Below are positions 11,538-21,628 of a stretch of DNA of 64,000 nt, in pieces. The stretch is taken from NCBI GenBank assembly GCA_028984105.1, contig CM054821.1:22677090-22741089 (forward strand), written 5' to 3'. A program made the position numbers and the translations under genes. Numbering within the stretch: position 1 is the stretch's first letter; each line of letters opens with the position of its first letter. A model generated the notes under the pieces. That model ran no database searches, was not told the origin of the DNA, and saw only the letters and a program-made list of their open reading frames with translations. This stretch comes from Lavandula angustifolia. Its lineage: Eukaryota; Streptophyta; Magnoliopsida; Lamiales; Lamiaceae.

Positions 11538-12096
11538 ATTAGATGGCAACGCATTATTCTCCGACATGGTGGTTATTGGAATAGATCTGAGTATAAAGGT
11601 GGTGACGAATCACTATTTTTCACGTCGACCAATTTGAATATCCATCAACTGCTACACGACATTCACCGCAACCTGAAGACCGATCCCTCCAATACATGCT
11701 ACGACTTGTTTTATCATACAAATGCTTCTGATGGTAGAAGAATTAAGGTCCCTTTAAATTGTGACGAGGATTTTCGAATGCTTTTGGAGGTTAGAAGTGA
11801 TCCAATTGAAAGCACTACTAGGCGCCAACAAAAGTGCACTAGGTGTCATAACACTAGTGATGACCATAACAGAGCAACATGCACCGCTGATATTTCTATC
11901 GCAGGTATGTCAACTTACTTATAGTTCACTTTTATATTATTTATGCTAATACGTATATTATTTTTGAGTAGACATTAATGCATTTCCAGAAGATATGGAG
12001 TCGAATATGCGTAGACCACGACGATCGAAGAAATGCAGCAATTGCCATGAGGCTGGTCATACCATTAGAAAGTGTCCCATGAATTTTCGCTCATAA
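11538..12096 (+). pseudogene. Internally deleted mudrA-like transposase remnant
   Basis: Two exons can be joined in frame: about 11538-11904 and 11972-12096 (donor GGTATGT, acceptor AGTAG). The first encodes a stretch resembling the PB1-like N-terminal domain of MuDR transposases (ILRHGGYWNRSEYKGGDES, then CYDLFYHT and VPLNCDEDFRMLLE). It then passes directly into a cysteine-rich stretch CTRCHNTSDDHNRATC, a zinc knuckle with two extra residues. The second exon gives a basic run RRPRRSKK and a canonical knuckle CSNCHEAGHTIRKC, as at the C-terminus of MULE transposases, then TAA at 12094-12096. The catalytic DDE core and SWIM region are missing, so it cannot transpose by itself. It may be a real short DNA-binding protein or plain debris. 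No ATG is seen before 11634 in this frame, so the 5' exon is uncertain. Confidence 0.65.
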
Positions 12097-13366
12097 GGTT
12101 TTATGTAATAATAAAGGAGACATGATTTGTCTATCTATTTTATTATGACGGTTTTCTAAATATTGCATATATATTTTATTGCTTATCTATTTTATTGCTT
12201 GATAGTAATAAATGATCGATTGGGTGCAAATAATAGTAATAGATGATGTTGTAGTAGATTACGTGATGGTTATAGAGGATCGTTTGGCGGTAATAATCGC
12301 TTGGCTGTAATATTTCGCTGGGCAGTAATAATCGCCGAGCGATTAACTATTTCGCTGAGTGGTAATAGATGATCGCTTGGCCATAATAGATGACCGCTTG
12401 GCAGTAATAGATCATTGGGTGGTAATGGATTATCGCTTGGCGGTAATACATCGCTGGTGGTAATAGATGATCGCCAAGCGATTCTTTAAAATTAATATTC
12501 GATCAATTACTATGTATTAATATAAATGTTTATAAAAATTAGCAATATCAATCCGTTATAAATGTATTAATCTCTTTATTATAACATTAAAAATTATAGA
12601 TATTTGAAAATTATAGAACATTAAAAATTAGCAATATCAATCCGTTATAAATGTATAGATAGTTGAAAATGTATTAATCCGTTATAAATGTATTAATATC
12701 TCTATTAGAACATTAAAAATGTATAAAAATTAGCAATATCAATCCTAATATATTCAATATCAATCTGTTGTAAATGTATTAATGTAAATAAAAATTAGCA
12801 TCAAAATCTCTCTATTAGAACATTAAAACATCAAGTGAATAGGAAACAAGTCTTGATATTTAGATGATTATCATAGAAGCATATACAATTAAATCATCAT
12901 CTAACAAATATAACTTACACTCCATCTTATTAACATGTGATTATCGTTTTTATTAAAAATAATGTATACATTTAGTGAAAAAAATTAAAATTTAGGGGTG
13001 TAAGGCTTTAAACCCTCTTTTAGGGTTTGAGGGTTGGGGGTTTAAACGCGGTTTGAGAGGGTTTGGGGTGTCGCCTAGCGATTAACTATTAACGTCAGCC
13101 GATTAAATATTAATTAAAAGAGGGTAACCCTCTTTTAGGGTTTGAGGGGTTAAACCCTCTTTTAGGGTTTGAGGGTTTGGGGGTACAGGGTTTAGGGTGT
13201 CGCCTAGCGATAAACTATTGATGCCAACCGATTACAAGCACAATAATGCGCAGATGATTATTAACTTCCACCGTGCGATTATTAACTGCCGTCAGACGAT
13301 TACTTTTAGCGAATATAAAAAACCATATTCTTACTAATAAAAATCCACATACATAGTAAAATCCAA
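12097..13366. other. Non-coding interior of the MULE
   Basis: This stretch lies between the mudrA remnant and the Ulp1-like gene. Positions 12260-12480 repeat CGCTTGGCGGTAATAGATGAT-like words. Positions 12520-12800 repeat gcaatatcaatccgttataaatgtattaa-like blocks several times. Positions 13010-13205 hold telomere-like words (separate entry). No coding sequence was recognised. Confidence 0.6.
13000..13205. repeat. Telomere-like TTTTAGGGTTTGAGGG repeats
   Basis: Three blocks of aaccctcttttagggtttgaggg, plus further gggtttggggt and gggtttagggt words, occur in two adjacent halves separated by 'gtgtcgcctagcgat', which is itself duplicated. The core resembles degenerate plant telomere units (TTTAGGG) in both orientations. 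It sits inside the MULE, so it is not a chromosome end. Confidence 0.6.
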
Positions 13367-14655
13367 TCACAATACATGCTCAGGGTAGAACATACTAAAA
13401 ATTCTTAAACTAACAAACTTCTTGTACGCCTTAAACTCGACTTGACTATGTTCTATCGGCGATAAATCACCTAAGAGTCTATCCAAATACATCATGACAA
13501 ATGTACCACATTGTCCTGCATAAACCTCAGTTTGCCGATACTGCTCCTCTTTCAGCCTCTTTAGGAGTCGGAGCTCGTAAAAAATGGGCGGCCTCTTCAT
13601 ATGAGTCCAGTACCCAGCAAAATCTAGTGCTCGGAGTAGGAGTCTCGTAAGACAATACAACTCTCGGTCTCTTTTCATATACTTCTCCTCATCAGCTGGA
13701 TCATCTATCAACTGCCACAACGAAGAGTCATACAATTCGACTATCCACGAGAGAAGGTCAACCCGAACAGTAACCCATTGTTGTGACTCACCAAGAGAAC
13801 AAATTATAATGATCTAGAACAAGAATAAATTAATTGAAAGAAGACAACAAAAAATAATAATCACACTTAGTCACTATACTTACATGTCGAGCTGACAACC
13901 AACTTTGTGCTAATGGATAATCACCAGAACCCCGGATCATATTGACTAATGGTTTTGGTACTATCCAATCTTCATATCTGCAGTCCGACGATAATTTAGT
14001 CCGACCATCTTTATTATCTGGATGCAACTTGTCCCATGATTCTTTAAGAAAACCCTTTAACCAACCAAAGTCAGCATTCAAACACCAAAATAATTTATAG
14101 TATCTAATCATAAACTAACACTTACAAATAATTTCAAATCGACCACAACAGTGTTGTCAAATGTGACATCTTTCTTCAAATTAATTTTCAATTTGAGCCT
14201 ATTCACTAAATACACCATGAAAAGCTCCATCATCCGCATTTAAGAAGAATTAGTAATCTAAATATTATTTGCAATTAGTAGAAAATGTGCCTAAAAATAT
14301 ATTTACTTACTTTACCATCGGTCTCCACCGTCATGTCCTCGAGTTTGGCAAAAAAATATTGTGGCAAGCCAAAACCTTCGGAACCGGGCATATTCACAAC
14401 AGCCTTCGGATCGCTGCTCATGAACCTTCTATAGTACTTTGCAATGAATTCTATACGGTCTCTACTACTAAATGTGAACTTACTCACAAACTGTCTCTCT
14501 TCATTGCGTGCTTTGTTGAAGCACTCTTCTATGAAACCTTTGACATTTGTGAAAGACTCACTTATTTTGTCAGCAATATATACCTCAAGTTTAGAAATGG
14601 TTTTCTCAATAATGCGGTCATCAAGGTCAATTTGAGGAGGCGGTTGTTATAATTA
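13367..14655 (-). CDS. Ulp1-like (C48) protease gene carried by the MULE
   Basis: Several minus-strand exons are visible: about 14655-14311 (LDDRIIEKTISKLEVYIADK...FTFSSRDRIEFIAKYYRRFM...ETDGK, donor GTAAGT), about 14243-14125 (MMELFMVYLVNRLKL...), about 14095-13885 (FGWLKGFLKESWDKLHP...QSWLSARH, donor GTAAGT) and about 13790-13367. The last exon matches the Ulp1/SENP catalytic core: QQWVTVRVDLLSW, then the LYDS segment with the expected Asp, and AGQCGTFVMMYLDRL with the expected Cys. Where family members have HWV, this copy has QWV, so the catalytic His appears replaced by Gln. Ulp1 proteases process SUMO; MULE-borne versions have unknown roles. The borders of the second exon are unclear. 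It may be a decaying or non-catalytic protein. Confidence 0.6.
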
Positions 14656-14864
14656 TCATTAAGTTTTCAAAAGTTTATCTCTAAAGAATATAGATAAATT
14701 TTGTTTGAGTTAATGGATATATAAATAATTTTTTAAATAATAATCTAATAAATTAAGATTCGATAAATTTTTTATGTTAATTCTAATTTTTAAAAATATA
14801 ATATTATAGTTGAAATATTTTTCTAAATAATATAAATGATAGGGTTGACGATTTCGTTTTATAG

Positions 14865-15055
14865 CTTGGCAATGGTGATTTTGGGATTAGACTCGGCGAT
14901 GACCATTGATATTATTGTTTGGCAATGGCGATGGCGATGGCGATTTTGTTTTATTGTCTGGCGATGGCGATTAGGGCTTGGCGATGACAATTTTATTTTA
15001 TTGCTTAGCAATGACGATTTGGGATTAGGGTTCGGCGATGGTTAGGCGAAACTCT
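14865..15055. repeat. GCGATGGCGA repeat block near the right MULE end
   Basis: Many degenerate copies of tggcgatggcgat(t), separated by ttttgttttattg-type spacers, mirror the array near the left end of the same element. This may be a subterminal repeat. Confidence 0.7.
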
Positions 15056-15434
15056 CTTACACTTTAGTTTGACATTGTGAACCCAACTTAAATAAAAAAA
15101 TGAAAACTTTTCAGAAGTGACTAAAATTCTATATTTTTTATACTACCGGCTAAAATACATATCTAGTTATCTATATCGGCTATAAAAAGAGTTGTTCGTT
15201 CCAAAACTTGTTTTTAAAGCTCAAAATTAATGAGAATGGTTTTCTCTCTCATATGGCTTTGGCTTGGCTTGGATAATGTTTTTACTAAGTTGGTGGGGAT
15301 TGGATAATGGATATGGTGCCTCTCCAACATCACACTTAATCTTCACCTTTCAACCACTCATTCCCACAGATCAAATTCCATGCTCGCATTTTCTTCTCTC
15401 TCATCTCACTCTCTCTCTCTCACTCCCTCAACCC

Positions 15435-16175
15435 ATGGCCTCCTACTGTATGTCTTCCACCAGAAACACCACCGCAGAAGCGCTGCTGCTTCGCAATTCC
15501 CACATCCATCTCCCAAGATTCCGCCCCAGAAGAGAAGTTTTCATTCTCAACCCTCCGCAGTCTCCCTCCAACAAATCTCTCTCACTTTCAAGAGCGAGTG
15601 GATGCACGCGCCCCTTTGCCGCCTTATCCTCTTTCGCAGAAGCAGAGGGCGATCACGATCGCGATCAAAATGCGAATTCTGGCGATCAAGTAGCTGGAGC
15701 GGCTGAGGCTTTCAACATTTCCCCGAGCACAGCTTCATCCGTATCGGTTTGCATAGCATTAGCAGCTCTGAGTCTGCCCTTGCTGATGCCGTCGTTAGGG
15801 CAGGGGCTGCCGTTGAAGACGAAGGCTTTGTCGTACGCAACTCTGTTGTTCGGATTCTACATGGCGTGGAATATTGGGGCTAATGACGTGGCGAATGCCA
15901 TGGGGACTTCGGTGGGGTCGGGGGCGCTGTCGTTGAGGAAGGCGGTGATAATCGCCGCCGTGTTGGAGTTCTCCGGCGCCTTGCTGATGGGGACACATGT
16001 CACCAGCACAATGCAGAAGGGGATTCTTGTGGCTAATGTTTTTCAAGGGAAGGATACTCTGCTCTTTGCTGGCCTCATCTCCTCCTTGGCTGCTGCTGGT
16101 ACTTGGCTGCAGGTCCACTCTCTATTTTCACTACTACTTTAATTCTATTAATCTAACAAGAGATCTGATATTATA

Positions 16176-16220
<45 letters not shown>

Positions 16221-17503
16221 ATATATATATATGAGAGAGAGAGAGCCAAATTACATATTATTAACTTCTGTTCTAGTTTTCTTAGTCTTATGAGTGTTGG
16301 GATGATGTGATCAAGAAGATTGGTCGACTAAGTAGAGAAAACATGTGGTCTTAATTAATAATTATACTCTACAGACCCTCTGAGTTCCTAATATAACTGG
16401 CTACTCAGGTGGCATCATACTATGGTTGGCCAGTCTCTACCACACATTGCATCGTCGGATCAATGGTTGGATTTGGGCTAGTCTACGGAGGAACCGGGGC
16501 TGTGTTTTGGAGTTCATTGGCGCGTGTAACTTCATCATGGGTCGTGTCGCCTTTGGTGGGAGCGCTCGTCTCCTTCCTCGTGTACAAATGCATTCGTAGG
16601 GTAAGTTTTAGTCTTGAGCAGAAAACTAACAGCCTCATAAGATGTTTAAAATCTAACCAATTTCACTACCTCTAGTTTGTTTACAGTGCTCCAAACCCTG
16701 GCCAAGCAGCAGCAGCTGCTGCTCCACTAGCTGTTTTCTTGGGAGTCACAGGAATATCATTTGCTGCATTCCCTCTCAGCAAGACTCTCTCCATAGCCAC
16801 CATCCAGGCCTTGGCTTGTGGCGCGGTTGGAGCTCTCTTAGTAAACAGACTTATACGAAAGCAACTCGGCCACCTCATAGACAAGTCCCCTAAAGATGAT
16901 CAAGAGCCAAAAGCAGAATACAACAATCCTAGTAAAAACATAGGCTTCTTATCTGATGTGGCCGGCCCTACTGGAACCCAGTTAGAGATAGTTTATGGGG
17001 TGTTTGGCTACATGCAGATTCTATCAGCCTGCTTCATGTCGTTTGCACACGGAGGGAATGACGTGTCAAACGCAATAGGCCCTCTAGCAGCAGCCTTGTC
17101 AATCCTACAAGGGGGGATGACTGGAGGTGAGATTGTGATACCTAATGATGTGCTGGCATGGGGTGGGTTTGGGATTGTTGCAGGGCTTATGATGTGGGGG
17201 TACAGAGTTATTGCAACGATTGGGAAGAAGATTACGGAGCTTACGCCTACTAGAGGATTTGCTGCTGAGTTTGCAGCAGCATCAGTTGTGCTTGGGGCTT
17301 CAAAGCTTGGACTCCCCATTTCAGCTACTCATACTCTGGTGGGAGCTGTGATGGGAGTGGGGTTTGCAAGAGGGCTTAACAGCGTACGGGCTGAGACTGT
17401 GAGGGAGATTGTTACGTCGTGGGCTGTTACCATTCCTGCTGGTGCCACATTTGCTGTTGTCTATACATGGATCTTCACCAAGTTTTTGTCCTACTTACTG
17501 TGA
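15435..17503 (+). CDS. PHT2-1: Inorganic phosphate transporter 2-1, chloroplastic
   Basis: PHT2;1 is a low-affinity H+/Pi symporter of the chloroplast inner envelope, in the PiT/SLC20 family. Exons: 15435-16112, 16409-16600 and 16676-17503, joined in phase 0 to give 565 residues, close to the usual length. Residues 1 to about 75 are Ser/Arg-rich with few acidic residues, as in a chloroplast transit peptide. The PiT signature appears twice: AWNIGANDVANAMGTSVGSG in the N-terminal half and FAHGGNDVSNAIGPLAAAL in the C-terminal half. Both halves carry several hydrophobic helices, separated by a hydrophilic loop (KSPKDDQEPKAEYNNPS). An upstream in-frame ATG (15264) exists, but the sequence from it runs through a pyrimidine-rich leader. 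MASYCMSS at 15435 gives a normal transit peptide, so I chose it. No disrupting change was seen. It is the best preserved gene in the window. Confidence 0.96.
16178..16246. repeat. (TA)n and (GA)n microsatellites in PHT2;1 intron 1
   Basis: A (TA)n tract at about 16183-16217 is followed by a second short AT tract and a (GA)n tract at 16232-16244. It lies in the 296-bp first intron. Confidence 0.9.
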
Positions 17504-17864
17504 GTAAACTAAACACCATTGCTAGATCATAATATGAGCATTTTGGACTTGTATTGCCTTTATATAGCAGTGATTTTTCAACAGAGGTTGATGAAAACAC
17601 TCATCTTTCACATGTATATTGTTCCACACATTTATTACAGATCTCAAGTCATGAACTTTATTGCCATCCAAGTTTATAGTGAGATAACTGCAGGTAGTCA
17701 AGAAAGTGAACACTAGGCCAGCAAGAAGTAGAAGATTAACTCTTGTGTTCAAATGCAAAACAGTTTTTTATCTCTCCCATAAAAAACAACCATTATGAGC
17801 TTTCAAGTAGTGTGTAGAAATCTAATTACAAAGGGAAAAGGAACATACAAGTTTATGGAGATAA

Positions 17865-18425
17865 CTATTGTATTGAGGTGAGACTCGGCTCCCAGTCATG
17901 TTCCCTCCTTAGCCTTGGCCTTTGTATTGGAGGAACAAATGGCCTCTTCTCTTTTACAGGCTTCTTCATTCCAAAACTCGACCGGCGCTCTTTGGATGTG
18001 AAAAAGTCCTTTGCAGAAGAAATAGAGTCCTGTAAGCATATGCCTTGAATTTCTTCAGCACTGAGGGGAGGTGCAAAGATTCTCGGCTTGTGTTTCAGTT
18101 TCTCGAGAGAAGTAGAGCGCATGAGTAAGTATTTACGCCCGGGTAACAAGATATCATCAGGTGATAAAACAGATTCATGTGGGTGTTTGAAGACATCAGG
18201 AGTAGTAATACACAGACGTGGGTATTTTTGAATCAATTCAAAGACAGGAAGTGAATTGTGGTACATTTCTATTCGGCCTCCAGCGTGGACTATTCGGACC
18301 ATGATGTCCTTCAGTTGTCTGCTCACGCTGTTTGAGAAGTTGTCATCTTTCATCTCTAGTTTTCTCTCGGATGGACTGCATAGAGGCTGTACAGATGAAC
18401 GAGGCTCGAAACATGAAAACATCAT
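17865..18425 (-). CDS. DUF4228 (PADRE) domain protein
   Basis: A single open frame of 186 codons with ATGATG at its start. Residues ~42-103 match the plant DUF4228/PADRE domain: VRIVHAGGRIEMYHNSLPV, then YPRLCITTPDVFK, then DDILLPGRKYLLM, the same order as in stress- and pathogen-responsive family members. The C-terminal ~80 residues are basic and low-complexity (KKPVKEKRPF, RPRLRREHDWEPS), also usual for the family. The biochemical function of these small plant proteins is not known. It lies tail-to-tail with PHT2;1, with 361 bases between stop codons. A second in-frame ATG at residue 25 (MKDDNF) is an alternative start. No intron is evident. Confidence 0.85.
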   Translation of the reverse strand: MMFSCFEPRSSVQPLCSPSERKLEMKDDNFSNSVSRQLKDIMVRIVHAGGRIEMYHNSLPVFELIQKYPRLCITTPDVFKHPHESVLSPDDILLPGRKYLLMRSTSLEKLKHKPRIFAPPLSAEEIQGICLQDSISSAKDFFTSKERRSSFGMKKPVKEKRPFVPPIQRPRLRREHDWEPSLTSIQ

Positions 18426-19769
18426 TCACATGCTCTTTAGCCTAGAGGGGTAGTTTGTTAGGATGAGAGATGAAGCATTCTTAGAGAATTATCCTAAATG
18501 AAGCAGGTGATAACTCCAAGATGTAGCAGAAGACGATTGGTTTTTCCACCATGTTAAAGACAAAGGTGTCAATGATTAAGCATAGGAATGAACTCCAACC
18601 ATTTTCAAGAATAACTAGTGTGCCAGCTTTGCACTCCCAAAAAGCCAAAACTTAGACAATAACTGCCTTCCCAGCTTCTTTTTCCAATAGTTTTGTAAAA
18701 AATAGAACAACCCCTTTCCCTGCAGGCCATCTTTATATCTTTTCCTCGGAAAGAGATGTTGATCCAAGGAATGAGGCAGTAAGCATAGCAGCTTGGCGGT
18801 TGAGATGAATTGGAATAGGCTGCATTCTTTCACTACCTTCTCCACTCTGAATGAGCAATAGTAGAAGCCAGAGTTATGCAGTAAGGAGAGAATGATAAAA
18901 ACATTATTAGTGTTTCTTAAGCATGTAGAATCAGATTTCTCAAAATCAAAATCAATGATAATATACTCTTTAACGGTTATTGATAAGGAACATAGAAACT
19001 CTTATCTAGAATTTGACTCCGTACCATGGAAGGCTCATTAAAAATCTGAAAATAGGAGAGCCATAATACCTGTCAAATTGTATTAATCAGACAAAAAAGA
19101 AGTAAGATAAGTTACATGGATTCTTGAACCACAATATATCCAAGCGCATTACTTGGTGATAGCATTCAGTTACCAAAGCTGGTGTTGGTTGGAGGATGTG
19201 CAGATCAAATCTGATAATTTTTCTGGGAATTATTATAAATAGAAGACCAAATCGGGTAGAGAATCAAGTCAGAGAAATCATAGATTTCATCATCCTTAGC
19301 ACAGACCAATAAGTTGAATAGTTGGAGGTAACCCCCAGCTCATAAACATGTCCTTGTAAGTAGATCCACCAATTCCAACATCAATTGTCTTCTTCTGATC
19401 GGCGTGCATTCATACCAGAGAATCTATGGACAATTGAAGGAAAAATCCATATCCCCATCAATCTTAAACTATAACACCATCCCACTTTACATTGGATTAC
19501 GATGTAAACCATAAAACCATCTGTCTTTACAAATACTTTTACTGGGTAGTTTCAACGGCTCTCATATGGAATATCCCTTCAATTTCTTTATGTCATTTTA
19601 ATGCAATCCAGCAAAATATAGTTAAAAGCTTTTATAACGTAATAAATAACTTTAAGGTTGGAATTTTTTTTATAAATTTAGTGAAGTTATTTATTTATTG
19701 ATAAATGATAAATTATTCAATGATGATAAATATTTATTACTTTAAAGAAAACTTTTCGATATAAAAATA
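18426..19769. other. Upstream region of the DUF4228 gene, no other gene seen
   Basis: About 1.3 kb between the DUF4228 start and the copia element. Presumably it holds that gene's promoter and 5' leader on the minus strand. No clear TATA position could be singled out, and the open frame at 18615-18845 (-) has no recognisable content. The last 200 bases are very AT-rich. Confidence 0.5.
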
Positions 19770-19774
19770 TATAT

Positions 19775-21308
19775 TGTTAGTCCGGAGACGATAGTCAGGT
19801 GTAGAGGGGGGGAGGGTGAATACACCTGATCACAGTTTCTTTTCTGAGAACGTGAAGGACAGCTGAGTTGTAGGTTGCAACTGATAAACAGTGTCAGATA
19901 GTAACCTTCGATCACGGGTCAGAGTGTGCCAACTACTGAGCTCTCCTACTGACTTTTGTCAGTACTTGAAACTCAGTCGGAGACGTTGTGCGGATAAGTG
20001 TGTAGGGCTCGGAGATTCGTCTCAGTTTGAAAATGCGTTTTCGCAAATTAAAGTCTTTTGGCTGGTGCGCTTTGAAAATACGTTTTATGCAAAGATATGA
20101 TTTTTAATCAGTTTGTATGCAGTGCAATAAAACAGTAAATGACACAAGCAATTTAACGTGGTTCGGATACGCAAGATCCTACGTCCACGGTCCTGACAAG
20201 GTAGGAGAACTTGTTGATTTATCTGAGCAAGCCTCAGCAAGGAATCTGTGCACTGGACAGACCCTTCTAAGTTATAGTCCTTAGCGACTTTACAATTCAA
20301 ACCTAAGTTCGAAAGGGAGGGGATGATCTCCAACTAAGAAGGAGTTCTTACAATAAGAACAATTCACAGAAAGTGAACTCCTTCGAAATTTCTAAGCTAT
20401 AAATTTGGCAATGAGCTTAGCTAGAGAAGAAGGGATCTAAAGAACTCTAGAGAGAAGAACTAATGATATTCTATGAAGGCAAGTTCTTCGCTGGATGATC
20501 TTTAAGTTTGCTAGAGTTTGTTCTTGAGCTTGAGCGTTTTTTCCTTGTTTATCCCGTGCGTGGAGCTCGGTTTTCTTCTCTATTTATAGTTGTGAGTCCG
20601 TTGGAGAAGACGATGCCACGTGTCACAAGCTTCCAAAGAAAACGGCCATCTTTTTCGAATTGTTGCGACGAGGCGATTGACACCGTACATGAGAGCGGCT
20701 TTAGTTGGTCGGAGCGGGTAAAGCGTTGTCGGCTTCTCATTGGTCGAGGTTTGTGGTAGGTGAGAATGTGTCGGTGTTCGATTTGACTATTCCATATCCT
20801 CGTATGATCTTCTCGTCGAACTTCGAAATGACTTTTACGGCCGAGTCGTTTTTACGTCGGATACGATAGATTCAAGACAATCTCTGTCTTCTTCGACTTA
20901 GTCGGTCGACAAGGCGATAAGGCTTTGGTGGGTCGGTGATGACGGCGAAGGTGCCGAGCTTTGCATTATGTTCTTCCGGCGATAACTATCGGTGATGGGT
21001 TGTCTTCTGCGAAGGTAAAGATCAGCTCGTTGGTGAAGAACGCAAGCTCTTACACTGATGACGTGGGGTTCTGGAAAGTAACTTCGACAGAAGATCAATC
21101 CAACATTTTACCCCGTACAGGACTTAGACAAAAAGATAATCAATTACAAAAAGTCTAACCTATACATCATCTAATCCTATCGAGACACTACACTACTGAT
21201 ATCAGCTGGGTTTTGGGATCTTCAATTCCATAGTACTACTATGATTTCCCCCATTATTATTTTAACCGCTAATCAGCTGAATACCATCTACTGACTCATA
21301 ACCCAACA
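19775..21308 (-). repeat. 3' LTR of the copia element
   Basis: 1534 bp, bounded by TGTTAG.../...CCCAACA on the plus strand. It is nearly identical to 31686-33232. Differences cluster where the other copy has CAG or CTG words, e.g. 20971-21000 versus 32894-32924. Confidence 0.95.
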
Positions 21309-21326
21309 ATTTCCCCCTAATTGATG
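21309..21326 (-). promoter_or_regulatory. Polypurine tract
   Basis: On the minus strand this reads TTAGGGGGAAAT directly before the LTR's TGTTGGG. That is the expected position and composition of the plus-strand primer for reverse transcription. Confidence 0.85.
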
Positions 21327-21628
21327 ATGTCAAAACCTCTACTATTATAAAAACAAAGACAGGAATGCTAGACTACTGACTTAGAAAGACTTCAGTAAAA
21401 CTGAAACAAATAACTTCAGTAAGTTCAGCAGGTGAGAGATAGGCAAAATCAAAGAAACGGTTATGTGAGAGTGTGTGTCAGATCACTTCAATGATCAGTT
21501 GTGAAAAACACAAGCAAAAGCCGTAAGACAATGAGTAATTGTCTGGCTAGAAATAGGAACTGATATATATATATAAACATGATGATCACAGGTTCCTATC
21601 TCTATTACAACAAACTGAGATAAGAAGA

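Larger units (their letters stand above)
10441..15183. mobile_element. 4.7-kb Mutator-like element carrying mudrA remnant and Ulp1-like gene
   Basis: The left end (10441 onward) and the inverse of the right end (up to 15183) match over about 65 bases: ATAGCC.ATAT.GATAACTAGA, then TAGCCGGT. These are diverged terminal inverted repeats. Inside are a plus-strand mudrA-like remnant (11538-12096), a minus-strand Ulp1-like protease gene (13367-14655), and arrays of GCGATGGCGA-type repeats near both ends. MULEs that carry Ulp1-like genes are known in plants (KAONASHI type). I found no convincing 9-bp target duplication, so the exact ends could be off by a few bases or the flanks may have mutated. 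Confidence 0.72.

Noticed and set aside
13000..13205. A true telomere or chromosome end
   Set aside because: The repeats are few, degenerate and in both orientations, with ordinary genes on both sides.
15264..15434. Upstream in-frame ATG extending PHT2;1 by 57 residues
   Set aside because: The extension is a pyrimidine-rich leader with no conserved pattern. The start at 15435 gives a normal transit peptide directly.
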